A stretch of DNA of 64,000 bases, from positions 620,001 to 684,000 of the forward strand of contig NZ_ATXK01000002.1 of assembly GCF_000421645.1 (NCBI RefSeq), in the 5' to 3' direction. The DNA is from Aurantimonas coralicida DSM 14790. GTDB taxonomy: Bacteria; Pseudomonadota; Alphaproteobacteria; Rhizobiales; Rhizobiaceae. This document shows positions 19,285 to 31,574 of this stretch, in pieces. The position numbers and the translations under genes were made by a program. Each line of letters starts with the position of its first letter. Within the stretch, counting starts at the first letter, position 1. The notes beneath the pieces were generated by a model. The model had not been told where the DNA came from. It ran no database searches and saw nothing but the letters and a program-made list of their open reading frames with translations.

Positions 19285-19371
19285 TGGGCGCTCCCGGGTG
19301 TGACCGACCGGCGCCTTGATCTGGCGCATGGCGGCGGGCGAAACATTTTTGCAACAGTCGTGCGTCTGGCC

Positions 19372-19400
19372 CTTCCGGGTGAGTTGCGCCTCACCCATAT
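19372..19400 (+). promoter_or_regulatory. clpB: Candidate heat-shock promoter with internal inverted repeat upstream of clpB
   Basis: CTTCCG (19372-19377) and CCCATAT (19394-19400) are separated by 16 bases, roughly resembling an RpoH promoter. A perfect inverted repeat GGGTGAG-N6-CTCACCC occupies 19377-19396, covering the spacer and touching the -10. The gap of about 90 bases to clpB is compatible with promoter function. The assignment is tentative. Confidence 0.35.
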
Positions 19401-19491
19401 ATTCAGCGGGCGGCCTGCCGGAACGGGGGCCGGACTCCAGGAACGTGCGGACGACGCCTGCGGGGTGGTTCGCCGATAGGAGAAGCGATCC

Positions 19492-22116
<2,625 letters not shown>

Positions 22117-22136
22117 CGGGCTCCGGAGCGAAGATG

Positions 22137-22170
22137 AAAAAGGGGCGGTCCGTCGGGCCGCCCCTTGTCG
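22137..22170. terminator. Bidirectional terminator between clpB and the PRC-barrel gene
   Basis: A 9-bp perfect stem AAGGGGCGG/CCGCCCCTT (22140-22148 and 22158-22166) has an AAAAA run on its left, read as TTTTT on the minus strand, and TT-rich sequence on its right. It serves both convergent genes. Confidence 0.85.
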
Positions 22171-22189
22171 TTTCAGCCCTGGCGTCGCG

Positions 22190-22588
22190 TCAGATATAGG
22201 CGGGACGCCAGTAATCGTCGATGCGCTGGCCGGTGTCGGGATCGTTCCAGCCCGGGGAAGCGTCCGGGGCAAAGCGCGGTGCGCCTTCAAGCTGCTCGCG
22301 GGTGATGCCGACGACATAGCCGCCCTGCCGCGCGTCGTATTTCAGGACGTGCCAGGGCAGCGGATGATAGTCCTCGCCGATCCCCAGGAACCCGCCGAAG
22401 GACAGGATGGCGTATTTCACCTGGCCGTCGCGCTTGCCGATGACGAGGTCCTGGATATGGCCGAGATGGTCGCCGTCGGTGTTGTAGACCGCGGTGCCTT
22501 CCACCCGGCTCGCCTCGATATTGTTGATGCCGACCTCGTTGTCGGTCTCCTCGCTGGCCATGATATGGCGGCCTTCGGTCGATGACAT
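22190..22588 (-). CDS. PRC-barrel domain protein
   Basis: This 132-residue protein has a PRC-barrel domain at about residues 30-95 (VYNTDGDHLGHIQDLVIGKRDGQVKYAILSFGGFLGIGEDYHPLPW, split here only for description of its core). PRC barrels are small beta-barrel domains found in photosynthetic reaction centre H subunits, RimM and many stand-alone stress proteins. This is a soluble stand-alone form common in alphaproteobacteria with no defined activity. GGAGAA lies upstream of ATG 22588. No photosynthesis genes are in the window. The C-terminal WNDPDTGQRIDDYWRPAYI tail is characteristic of this subgroup. Confidence 0.85.
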   Translation of the reverse strand: MSSTEGRHIMASEETDNEVGINNIEASRVEGTAVYNTDGDHLGHIQDLVIGKRDGQVKYAILSFGGFLGIGEDYHPLPWHVLKYDARQGGYVVGITREQLEGAPRFAPDASPGWNDPDTGQRIDDYWRPAYI

Positions 22589-22839
22589 GATCGTTCTCCA
22601 TCCAAACGTCTCGTCGGCGCAACGGCTTCGCGCAAGGCGCGGTTCCGGGAGGTCATGCGCCCCGCGCGCCGCCCTGCGGCGAGGGGGACGAAACGCCCGA
22701 AGATTGGGACGGCCAGACAAGAATGGCGATCGGGGCCATCTTTCTCAGCGTCATGGCCGGGCGTATGGTGATGGCGGGCGCGTGATCGCCCGCGCACGCC
22801 CGCCGGGCGAGGCGCCTCGTCCGTTCAGGATACCCGAAA

Positions 22840-23175
22840 ATGCAGTTCTGTTTCCGTCCCGTCCTCGCTGCGGCCGTCGGCGCGGTGTGTCTTGCCGCCG
22901 TATCCGCCCATGCCGAGAACCGTGACGTCACCGTTACCAACGCCACCAGCGTCGCGATGATCGAGTTCTACGCGTCCAACACCGGGACGAATGCCTGGGA
23001 GGAAGACATCCTCGGCGTCGACGTTCTGGAGCCGGGCGAGGCGGTGCTGGTGACCGTCGATGACGGGACCGGCGCCTGCATGTTCGACTTCAAAGCCACC
23101 TTCAGCGACGGCACCGACGCCACAAAGGCCGGCGTCGACGTCTGCGAGATTTCGGAATTCGATTTCACCGACTGA
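22840..23175 (+). CDS. Small secreted protein with two cysteines, unknown function
   Basis: The 111-residue protein has a signal peptide (residues 1-25, ending SAHA) and a mature part beginning ENRDVTVTNATSVAMIEFYASN. It contains the WEEDILGVDVLEPGE and DGTGACMFDFKA motifs and two cysteines in the mature region, probably paired in the periplasm. Close relatives have sometimes been annotated as argininosuccinate lyase; nothing in this sequence supports that enzyme. It is the first of three small exported proteins in a row. Confidence 0.75.
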   Translation: MQFCFRPVLAAAVGAVCLAAVSAHAENRDVTVTNATSVAMIEFYASNTGTNAWEEDILGVDVLEPGEAVLVTVDDGTGACMFDFKATFSDGTDATKAGVDVCEISEFDFTD

Positions 23176-23201
23176 TCGGTCGGGTTTTGGGAGAAACCAC
23201 G

Positions 23202-23561
23202 ATGTGGACGTCCATACGCAGTCTGACACTGGCCGCCGTGCTTCTGGCCGGCGCGGCACCGGCCCTCGCCGACCCGTCCGGCCACTACACCATCGCCGGC
23301 ACCAATCCGGACGGTTCGACCTACGATGCCAGCGTTCTCGTGGCCAAGGTCGGGGACACCTTTACCCTGACCTATACGCTGCAGGACGGCACCAAGCTGC
23401 AGGGCACGGGGATCGGCGACGATGACGTCATGGCCATCGGCTATCTCCAGGATGGCGAGAGCGGCGTCGCGCTGATGTACCGCGAAGGCGGGAAATGGAT
23501 GGGCGTGTGGAGCTATATCGGCGCCAAGACGCTCGGGACCGAGGAATGGCGGCCGCAATAG
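23202..23561 (+). CDS. Small secreted beta-rich protein, unknown function
   Basis: The 119-residue protein has a signal peptide (about residues 1-24, ending APALA). The mature part contains repeated motifs of the type GHYTIAGTNPDGSTYDASV, LQGTGIGDD and WMGVWSYIGAKTLGTEEW, resembling a small avidin- or lipocalin-like barrel sometimes labelled fibronectin-binding in databases. That label is not supported by function. GGGAGA precedes ATG 23202; the TTG at 23187 is the start of a longer alternative. It lies 26 bases after the previous secreted protein gene and is probably co-transcribed with it. Confidence 0.75.
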   Translation: MWTSIRSLTLAAVLLAGAAPALADPSGHYTIAGTNPDGSTYDASVLVAKVGDTFTLTYTLQDGTKLQGTGIGDDDVMAIGYLQDGESGVALMYREGGKWMGVWSYIGAKTLGTEEWRPQ

Positions 23562-23640
23562 CGAAGGCCACGAAACGCTTCGGCGGGGCCGCGCATCACC
23601 CGTGCGGTCCCGCCGGACTCATCGCAAAGGGAGTTGCGGG

Positions 23641-24081
23641 ATGACGAAACGGTTCTGGTCCCTGTGCCTTGCCGCGCTGTTGATGACCGCGCCGGCGTTC
23701 GCCCAGAGCCACGAAGAGGTCTCCGCCCGGATCGAGGCGCTGCAGGGCGATGCCGCGGGATTTGCCGAGGCCTTCGACCTTCTGACCGAGGCGATGCGCT
23801 ACGGCGATCCGATCACCGTGGCGCAGCTTGCCGAGTATCCGCTGACGGTCCGCGCCAATGGCGAGGAATACGAACTGATCGAAGCCCAAGACCTCGTCGA
23901 CAATTACGACCGTCTCGTCATGGCGGAGACGCAAGCGATCGTCGCGGACCAGGATTTCGCGGACCTCTTCGTCAATGCGGAAGGGGTGATGTTCGGAAAC
24001 GGCGAGATCTGGATGGCGTCCGTCTGCGACGACAATGCCTGCAGCCGGACCCATTGGGCGATCATCGCCATCAACAACTGA
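23641..24081 (+). CDS. Small secreted protein, possibly NTF2-like, unknown function
   Basis: The 146-residue protein has a clear signal peptide (residues 1-21, ending AFA). The mature part is alpha/beta with AEAFDLLTEAMRYGDPITVAQ and a C-terminal strand pair around VMFGNGEIWMAS and THWAIIAINN; the pattern recalls NTF2-like export domains, but I am not certain. Two cysteines (VCDDNACS) are close together near the C-terminus. GGGAG precedes ATG 23641. It is third in the run of small exported proteins. Confidence 0.7.
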   Translation: MTKRFWSLCLAALLMTAPAFAQSHEEVSARIEALQGDAAGFAEAFDLLTEAMRYGDPITVAQLAEYPLTVRANGEEYELIEAQDLVDNYDRLVMAETQAIVADQDFADLFVNAEGVMFGNGEIWMASVCDDNACSRTHWAIIAINN

Positions 24082-24136
24082 CCGGCCGGCGCCGCGCGCC
24101 CTGTGGCCCGGCTTGTCCGGAACCGGCCGGATGCGG

Positions 24137-24376
24137 TCAGTCTTCCTTGAGATAGACCTCGACCGGGCCCTTCAGCTTGATGGTCAGCGGCTGGCCACGG
24201 CGGTCCTTCGCCTTGCCGGCCTGGACGCGGATCCAGCCTTCGCTGATGCAGTATTCCTCGACATTGGTGCGTTCCTCGCCCTTGAACCGCACGCCCACGC
24301 CCCGCGTCAGCAGGTCGGCGTCGTGGAACTCGCTGGACGGGTCGGAAGACAGCCGGTCGGGAAGGGTGTCGCTCAT
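24137..24376 (-). CDS. DUF3297 family protein
   Basis: The 79-residue protein matches the whole DUF3297 pattern: MSDTLPDRLSSDPSSEFHD at the N-terminus, RGVGVRFKGEERTNVEEYC in the middle and LTIKLKGPVEVYL at the end. The family is small, cytoplasmic and of unknown function, found in proteobacteria. The start at 24376 is the conserved Met. It is convergent with the third secreted protein gene and divergent from the L,D-transpeptidase gene. Confidence 0.9.
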   Translation of the reverse strand: MSDTLPDRLSSDPSSEFHDADLLTRGVGVRFKGEERTNVEEYCISEGWIRVQAGKAKDRRGQPLTIKLKGPVEVYLKED

Positions 24377-24698
24377 GGTCGTATCCTGATGTTGGCGCTG
24401 GCGCGCATGTGATGCCCGCACATAAACGCTTGCGGCCGCGCGCCCAAGTGGGGACCGGCAAAACGACGCTCCGCGGCGGTCGATCCTGAGGCGACGGACG
24501 CGTTTTCTTCAGAATGACTGACACTTGCGTGAGGTTTCGCCATTTTCATGTCCGGTTCATCCGCCATGTCGGATAGTGCGGGATAAAGGCCTGGAGAGCA
24601 GGATCCGCGTCCGGATGGTCGTCCGGCGGTGGATGCGACGGGGCGTCCCGGCGGTGCATGGTGCGCCGGCGGGACCAGGCTGTGCTGGAGAAAGCAAG
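24377..24698. other. 322-base divergent intergenic region
   Basis: This stretch separates the DUF3297 gene (minus) and the L,D-transpeptidase gene (plus). It contains a good minus-strand promoter candidate at 24419-24447. On the plus strand only a ribosome site (GGAG) before 24699 is recognisable, and I see no reliable promoter or small gene. Confidence 0.5.
24419..24447 (-). promoter_or_regulatory. Candidate promoter of the DUF3297 gene
   Basis: On the minus strand TTGGGC (24447-24442) and TATGTG (24424-24419) are separated by 17 bases and lie 43 bases before the start codon. The pair is close to that proposed for ptsP. Confidence 0.45.
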
Positions 24699-26174
24699 AT
24701 GAAGCCTATCGTGGCACTCTGTCTGTCGACGCTTGCGCTGACGACCGCGGCGACCGGGGCGCAGGCCCAGTCGGGCGAGATCCGTCTGGCCCAGGGATAC
24801 GACCAGTATGGCGACGTCGCCGAGGTCTATGTGGACGAGAGCGGTCGCCGGGTGGTGATCGATTCCACCGGCCGCATCATCGCCATCGAGGAGCCGCGCC
24901 GCGAGCGCTTTCGCGAGCGCCGGGCGCGCTTCGGCGAAAGGGGCGGCGCCATCATTGACGCGCCGCCGCCGCCGGGCGTGACGCTGGAGGGCCGCGTCGA
25001 TTTCGGCCCGCGCTCGGCCGATCCCTATGCCGATGACGGCTACGACCGCGAGCGCGATTACGGCCCCGATCCGGTCTATCGCGACGAGCCCCGCTATGAC
25101 GGGCCGATCGAGGCCGCGCCGCTGCCGGACGCCGGGAGCGAGCCGCGCCGCGAGGCCGAGCTTCCGCCCGTCCAGGGCCCGGACTATCCGGCCGATGGCG
25201 CCGCCGACACCCAGACCAGCGTCGACGATCTGCTGACCGATCCGGGCGCTATCGGCACGGCGCCGGCCGAAGGCCGCACCATCACGGAAACCGATCCGGC
25301 CCCGCCGGTCGAGGCGCCGAAGGGCAAGAACGCCGAGGCGGAGATCGCGGCGCTGCAGATCCTGCTCGACCGCGCCGGCATGTCGCCGGGCGTCATCGAC
25401 GGCCGCATGGGCTCGAACGTCAACAAGGCGGTCGCCGCCTATGAGGAGAAGTTCGGCCGCAGCCTGCCCACCGGCGACGCCAAGGCGCTGGCCGAGGAAC
25501 TGGACGCCACCGGCGGGCCGGCGATCACCACCTACGAGATCACCGCCGAGGACGTCGCCGGTCCGTATGTGGCGGCGATCCCGTCCGACTACGGCGAGAA
25601 GGCGCAGCTACCCGAGATGAGCTTCGAGCGCGTCTCCGAACGGCTGGCCGAGCGGTTCCACATGGACGAGGAGTTCCTGCGCAAGATCAATCCGGGCGCC
25701 GATTTCGATCGGCAGGGCACCCGCATCAAGGTCGCGGCGACCGGCGAGAACGTGAAGGGCGAGGTCACCAAGATCATCGCCGACAAGGGCCGCGAGCAGG
25801 TGCGCGCCTATGCGGCCGACGGCAGCCTGATCGCCGCCTATCCCTCGACCATCGGCTCGTCCGACACGCCGTCCCCGTCGGGCGTCGTGCAGGTCAACCG
25901 CATCGCCTTCGATCCGAACTACACCTACAATCCGAAGGTCAATTTCAAGCAGGGCTCCAACGACAAGGTGCTGACGATTCCGCCGGGCCCGAACGGTCCG
26001 GTCGGCACGATCTGGATCGCGCTGTCGAAGCCGACCTACGGCATTCACGGCACGCCGGAGCCGTCCAAGATCGGCAAGACCAACAGCCATGGCTGCGTCC
26101 GCCTGACCAATTGGGACGCGACCGAACTCGCCAAGATGGTGAAGCCGGGCGTGACCGTGGAGTTCGCCGAATAG
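24699..26174 (+). CDS. L,D-transpeptidase with peptidoglycan-binding and LysM-like regions
   Basis: This periplasmic enzyme should form 3-3 crosslinks in peptidoglycan or attach proteins to it. The 491-residue protein has a signal peptide (1-25, ending AQA), a long disordered Arg/Asp/Pro-rich region, a PG_binding_1-like segment from about residue 213 (ALQILLDRAGMSPGVIDGRMG), a LysM-like segment from about 310 (RLAERFHMDEEFLRKINPG), and a YkuD domain from about 350. The catalytic motif HGTPEPS...SHGCVRL is complete, with Cys466 as nucleophile. GGAG precedes ATG 24699. The alpha/beta hydrolase follows after 73 bases. Confidence 0.92.
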   Translation: MKPIVALCLSTLALTTAATGAQAQSGEIRLAQGYDQYGDVAEVYVDESGRRVVIDSTGRIIAIEEPRRERFRERRARFGERGGAIIDAPPPPGVTLEGRVDFGPRSADPYADDGYDRERDYGPDPVYRDEPRYDGPIEAAPLPDAGSEPRREAELPPVQGPDYPADGAADTQTSVDDLLTDPGAIGTAPAEGRTITETDPAPPVEAPKGKNAEAEIAALQILLDRAGMSPGVIDGRMGSNVNKAVAAYEEKFGRSLPTGDAKALAEELDATGGPAITTYEITAEDVAGPYVAAIPSDYGEKAQLPEMSFERVSERLAERFHMDEEFLRKINPGADFDRQGTRIKVAATGENVKGEVTKIIADKGREQVRAYAADGSLIAAYPSTIGSSDTPSPSGVVQVNRIAFDPNYTYNPKVNFKQGSNDKVLTIPPGPNGPVGTIWIALSKPTYGIHGTPEPSKIGKTNSHGCVRLTNWDATELAKMVKPGVTVEFAE

Positions 26175-26247
26175 GCACGATCCTGACGACGGCGCCGGGG
26201 CGGGCGGGCAGATCGCCGCTCCGGCCGTCCGTCGGCGGGCCTTCGGC

Positions 26248-27150
26248 ATGACGGCGATCTCCCTCGACGACACCAAAGCACCCGCCGCAGCCAGTGCGGC
26301 GGATGGCCTGTCCGCGCCGCATGGCAGAGCCGACATCGGCGACATCGCCATCGTCCATGACGATCACCCGGCGCAGGGGGCGGCCGATGGCGTGCCGGTG
26401 CTGCTCCTGCATGGCGCGGTGCAGACGCGGGCGGTCTGGGCCGGGCAGGTGCAGGCGCTCGCCGACCGGCATCGCGTCATCGTGCCGGATCTGCGCGGCC
26501 ATGGCGCAACCCCGCTCGGCCAGGAGCGTCTGACCATCGACCGCATGGCGATCGATAGTCTGGCGCTCATCGACCGTCTCGGCATCGACCGCTTTGCCGT
26601 CTGCGGCGTTTCGCTGGGCGGCATGGTGGCGCTGGAGATCGCGGCCCGCGCGCCGGACCGGGTGACCGCGCTGGTTCTCGCCAATACGCCCCGCTCCCTG
26701 TCGGGCATTGGCTGGGTGCGCCGGCTCGTCGACTGGCTCGACCTGCAGCGCCTGCTGCACCCGACGTTCCACCTCCTCGGCCAGGCCCGCACGGCACGGA
26801 TCGGCCTGGCGCTGGCCGCACGCCTCGTCGGGCCGTTCTGGGTCGGACGGGACGCGCGGCGGCATTTCATCGCCGGCTTTCGGGCGATGTCGCCGGACGC
26901 CATCGTCGCCACCTATCGCGCCATCGTCGAAAGCCGGCCGCTGGATCTCGGCCGCATCCGCTGCCCGTGCCTGGTCATCGACACGCTGCATGACGCGACG
27001 ACGATTCGCGAACAAGCCGCCGATATCGTCGCCGAGGCGCCCAATGCCAGGAGCGTGGTGCTGGAGGCCGGCCATGTCGCCAATCTCGACAATCCGGCCG
27101 TCTTCAACCGCGTCCTCGCCGAGTTCCTGGCATTGCCCGGCCGGAACTGA
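26248..27150 (+). CDS. Alpha/beta-hydrolase
   Basis: This 300-residue hydrolase has the oxyanion region LLLHGAVQT, the nucleophile elbow GVSLGG with Ser122, and a C-terminal His276 in EAGHVANLDNP. Asp249 is the likely acid residue. An N-terminal Ala-rich extension of about 25 residues is atypical. The fold resembles 3-oxoadipate enol-lactonase-like hydrolases, but no pathway neighbours support that role. The substrate is unknown. It lies about 200 bases before egtB on the same strand, and a link to ergothioneine synthesis is possible but unsupported. Confidence 0.85.
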   Translation: MTAISLDDTKAPAAASAADGLSAPHGRADIGDIAIVHDDHPAQGAADGVPVLLLHGAVQTRAVWAGQVQALADRHRVIVPDLRGHGATPLGQERLTIDRMAIDSLALIDRLGIDRFAVCGVSLGGMVALEIAARAPDRVTALVLANTPRSLSGIGWVRRLVDWLDLQRLLHPTFHLLGQARTARIGLALAARLVGPFWVGRDARRHFIAGFRAMSPDAIVATYRAIVESRPLDLGRIRCPCLVIDTLHDATTIREQAADIVAEAPNARSVVLEAGHVANLDNPAVFNRVLAEFLALPGRN

Positions 27151-27357
27151 CCGCTGCGGCATAGTGCCCGCCGCCGGCCCTCGAGCCACCGGAAGCGCCG
27201 CAATGGCGGGGCCGCAGGGTCGTTGGCCGGCTCGATAGATAAGACGTGATCGTCGTTGTCGGGTCATGGACGAAAGCTAGGTCTTCTCGAACGCGGTTGT
27301 CCGGCGGCCCGCCTTCAGGGCGAACCGGCGGCCGGAACCAGTTCGAAGAGGTTCGAC

Positions 27358-28626
<1,269 letters not shown>

Positions 28627-28628
28627 GC

Positions 28629-29585
28629 ATGCTGGACCGCATCGACACGCTGGCCCAGCAGCGCGAGGCCTTTCGCGCCGACGTTCTCGACGGCCTGTCG
28701 CGCACGCCCAAGACCCTGCCGAGCCGCTGGCTCTACGACGACCGTGGCTCGGAGCTCTTCGAGGAGATCACAGCGCTGCCGGAATATTATCCGACGCGGA
28801 CCGAGACCGGCATCCTGAAGGAGAAGGCCGGGGAGATCGCCGCGGTCTTCGGTCCCCGGGCGGTGCTGATCGAGTATGGCGCCGGCGCCGGCATCAAGAC
28901 CGAGATCGTGCTGGGGGCGCTGGAAGCTCCGCGCCTCTATGTGCCCATCGACATCTCCGGCGATTTCCTGGAAGCGTCGGCCGAGCGGATCAGGAAGCGG
29001 TTTCCGGGCCTTGCCGTGGAGCCGGTGGTCGCCGACTTCACCGCCGAATTCGACCTGCCAGGGGACCTGCCCCGGGACGGGCGCCGGGGCGGGTTCTTCC
29101 CCGGCTCGACCCTCGGCAATCTCGGCCGCAGGGAGGCGCTGGCCTTTCTCGCCCGGATGCGCCGACATGTCGGAGCAGGCGGCGTTGCCGTCATCGGCGT
29201 CGATCTGAAGAAGGACATCGACACGCTGCTGGCCGCCTATGACGACGCGGCCGGCGTGACGGCGGCCTTCGACATCAACATACTTGAGCGTATGCAGCGG
29301 GAGCTGGGCGCCGACCTGCCGCTCGACAATTTCGCCCACGAGGCGCGCTGGAACGGCGAGGCCTCGGCCGTCGAGATGCACCTCGTCGCCCGCGACGCCT
29401 GCACGCTGACGGTGGCCGGCCGTTCCTTCGCCTTCGAGGCGGGCGAGACGATCCACACCGAAAGCTCGCGCAAATACGATGTCGAGGCCCTGGCCGGGAT
29501 GGCCGACGAATCCGGCTGGTCGCTGGACAAGGTCTGGACCGATCCGGACGGCCTGTTCGCCCTCGTCAGCCTGTCGGCGGTCTAG
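28629..29585 (+). CDS. egtD: EgtD, histidine N-alpha-methyltransferase
   Basis: EgtD trimethylates histidine to hercynine with SAM, the first step of ergothioneine synthesis. The 318-residue protein has the conserved N-terminal TPKTLPSRWLYDDRGSELFE and PEYYPTRTE regions, the SAM site YGAGAGIKTE and the substrate-region FFPGSTLGN. GAGGA lies nine bases before ATG 28629; a GTG at 28623 overlapping the egtB stop is possible. egtB and egtD form a two-gene operon closed by a strong terminator. No egtC or egtE homologue is in the window. Confidence 0.94.
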   Translation: MLDRIDTLAQQREAFRADVLDGLSRTPKTLPSRWLYDDRGSELFEEITALPEYYPTRTETGILKEKAGEIAAVFGPRAVLIEYGAGAGIKTEIVLGALEAPRLYVPIDISGDFLEASAERIRKRFPGLAVEPVVADFTAEFDLPGDLPRDGRRGGFFPGSTLGNLGRREALAFLARMRRHVGAGGVAVIGVDLKKDIDTLLAAYDDAAGVTAAFDINILERMQRELGADLPLDNFAHEARWNGEASAVEMHLVARDACTLTVAGRSFAFEAGETIHTESSRKYDVEALAGMADESGWSLDKVWTDPDGLFALVSLSAV

Positions 29586-29639
29586 ACCCTCCGACGCCCG
29601 ACCTGCGCCGCCCGTCCTGCGGCGTCCTGTTCACTGACC

Positions 29640-29670
29640 GACGCCCGGCTCGACCGCCGGGCGTCTTTCG
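29640..29670 (+). terminator. Rho-independent terminator after egtD
   Basis: GACGCCCGGC and GCCGGGCGTC form a perfect 10-bp stem around a six-base loop, followed by TTT-CG-T. It closes the egtB-egtD operon. Confidence 0.85.
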
Positions 29671-29752
29671 TCGTAGACCCGCCTCCGGGGCAGGCTCGTG
29701 GCCGCGCGGTCGTCGGAGCGCCCCTTGGACGAACCATGACAGGACGCGGGAC

Positions 29753-31012
29753 ATGAGCGGCGAACGCATCGTCATCGTCGGCAGCGGCCAGGCAGCGATC
29801 CAGCTCGCGGCCAGCCTGCGGCAGGAAGGCCATGAGGGGCCGATCACCCTGATCGGCGACGAGCCGGGTCTGCCCTATCAGCGGCCGCCTTTGTCCAAGG
29901 GCTACATGAAGGAGGGCGATCCCGAGCGCCTGGTCCTCAAGCCGCAGAGCTTCTTCGAGCGCAACGCCATCACTTTGCTCGACGCCACCCGCGTCGCGTC
30001 GATCGACCGCGCGGCCCGCACGGTGGCCACCGACGACGGCGCCAGCCATGGCTACGATCATCTGGTTCTGGCCACCGGGGCCCGCAATGTGCGCCCGCCG
30101 ATCGCCGGCGGCACGCACAAAGATGTCGTGGAACTGCGCACGCTCGCCCATGCCGAGACGATCCGCCGGCGCCTGGCCGACACGCGCCACGCCATCGTCG
30201 TCGGCGGTGGCTTCATCGGGCTGGAATTTGCCGCCATGGCGCGGCTTGCCGGGGCAGAGGTGACGGTGCTGGAGGCCGCCGACAGGCTGATGGCCCGCGC
30301 CGTCTCGCCGGCGATCTCGGACTTCGTCCTGGAGCACCACCGCGCCGCGGGCATCGCCATCCGGCTCGGCGCCAGGGTGGCGCGCATCGACGACGACGAG
30401 ACCGAGCGGGTCGTCGGCGTGACGCTTGCCGATGGAACGGGCATCGAGGGCGACCTGGTTCTCGTCGCGACCGGCGTTGCGCCGAATGGCGAACTCGCGG
30501 CCGAGGCCGGGCTTGCGGTGTCGAACGGCATCGTTGTCGACGAGACGCTCGCCACCGACGATCCGGCGATCTCGGCCATCGGCGACTGCGCCTCGGTGCC
30601 GGGGCCGCTGGGCACCCATCTGCGACTGGAATCGGTGCAGGCGGCGATGGACCAGGCGCGCCATCTGGCGAAGCGGATCGTTCACGGCACGGCGGCGGCC
30701 TATCATGCGGTGCCGTGGTTCTGGAGCGACCAGGGCGCGCTGAAGCTGCAGATCGCCGGGCTGACCAGCAGCGCCGATTGCTTCGAGACGATCCGGCAGG
30801 AGGATCTGGTCACGGTGATTGTCGGCTATCGCGAGGGGCAACTCGCCTCGGTGGAGACCATCAACGCCCCCGGCGAGCACATGGCCGCCCGCAAGCTGCT
30901 CGGCCGCGAGGCGCCGATCAGTGCCGACGAGCTGCGCGACAGCGGCTTCGACCTGCGGGCGCTGGGCAAGGGGCAGGCGGGATCACGCGATCGCAGCGTC
31001 GCCTCGGCCTGA
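29753..31012 (+). CDS. Ferredoxin reductase-like FAD/NAD(P)H oxidoreductase
   Basis: This 419-residue flavoprotein resembles putidaredoxin/rhodocoxin reductases, which pass electrons from NAD(P)H to a ferredoxin serving P450 or Rieske oxygenases. Visible sites are the FAD-binding IVGSGQAAIQLAASLR at the N-terminus, PYQRPPLSKGY, LATGARN, the NAD(P)H Rossmann motif VVGGGFIGLEFA and the second FAD segment SAIGDCAS. The reductase_C domain covers the last 90 residues. No ferredoxin, P450 or oxygenase gene is adjacent, so its partner must lie elsewhere. It is preceded by the egtD terminator and is probably monocistronic. Confidence 0.88.
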   Translation: MSGERIVIVGSGQAAIQLAASLRQEGHEGPITLIGDEPGLPYQRPPLSKGYMKEGDPERLVLKPQSFFERNAITLLDATRVASIDRAARTVATDDGASHGYDHLVLATGARNVRPPIAGGTHKDVVELRTLAHAETIRRRLADTRHAIVVGGGFIGLEFAAMARLAGAEVTVLEAADRLMARAVSPAISDFVLEHHRAAGIAIRLGARVARIDDDETERVVGVTLADGTGIEGDLVLVATGVAPNGELAAEAGLAVSNGIVVDETLATDDPAISAIGDCASVPGPLGTHLRLESVQAAMDQARHLAKRIVHGTAAAYHAVPWFWSDQGALKLQIAGLTSSADCFETIRQEDLVTVIVGYREGQLASVETINAPGEHMAARKLLGREAPISADELRDSGFDLRALGKGQAGSRDRSVASA

Positions 31013-31037
31013 GCGGCACGGATCGAGCGCTTTGCGT

Positions 31038-31406
31038 CTACCGGCCTGAGGGCCGCGTCAGGATGTAGACGCTGACGCTGCCCATGATCAGCGCCAGGCT
31101 GACGAGGACGAGCGGGTGGCCGACGGTCACCCATGCCAGCACGAAGGACGCCAGCATCGCGGTGACCGCGGCGATCTTGGCCCGGCGCGGGATGATCCGG
31201 TGTTTGCGCCAGGCGACCAGCGTCGGCCCGAAGCGCGGATGCGCCTCCAGCCGGCGGGCGAGATCGGGATGCGAGCGGGCAAAGCACCAGACCGCCAGGA
31301 GCAGGAAGGGCGTCGTCGGCAGCAGCGGCAGCACGACGCCGAGCCCGCCCAGCACGACGCAGCTGTAGCCGAGAACCAGATAGAAGGGCTTGGCGAAGGG
31401 TCGCAT
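31038..31406 (-). CDS. YbaN/DUF454 family inner membrane protein
   Basis: The 122-residue protein has the DUF454 signature RPFAKPFYLVLGYSCVVLGGLG followed by LPLLPTTPFLLLAVWCFARS. Two to four hydrophobic segments are present (about 9-45 and 80-115), with a central basic stretch. The family is of unknown function; some members lie in haem or iron loci, which is not the case here. The start at 31406 is the conserved Met. It is convergent with the flavoprotein gene. Confidence 0.88.
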   Translation of the reverse strand: MRPFAKPFYLVLGYSCVVLGGLGVVLPLLPTTPFLLLAVWCFARSHPDLARRLEAHPRFGPTLVAWRKHRIIPRRAKIAAVTAMLASFVLAWVTVGHPLVLVSLALIMGSVSVYILTRPSGR

Positions 31407-31574
31407 GACGGCGCCAGAACAGGATGACCGGGGAGCCGGTTCGCCGACCGCTACGGGCGGTGTGCGTCCCGTGGGGGGTGATCCGTTGCGAGCTAGCCTT
31501 AGTACCGTCAACGTCAAGGCGCGCGCCGCGAGCCTCAAGGCCGCCGCGCGCTGTTGTCGTTTATCTTCTTGCGG

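Noticed and set aside
22840-23175. Possible argininosuccinate lyase label for the first small secreted protein.
   Set aside because: The protein is 111 residues with a signal peptide and lacks every feature of that 450-residue enzyme.
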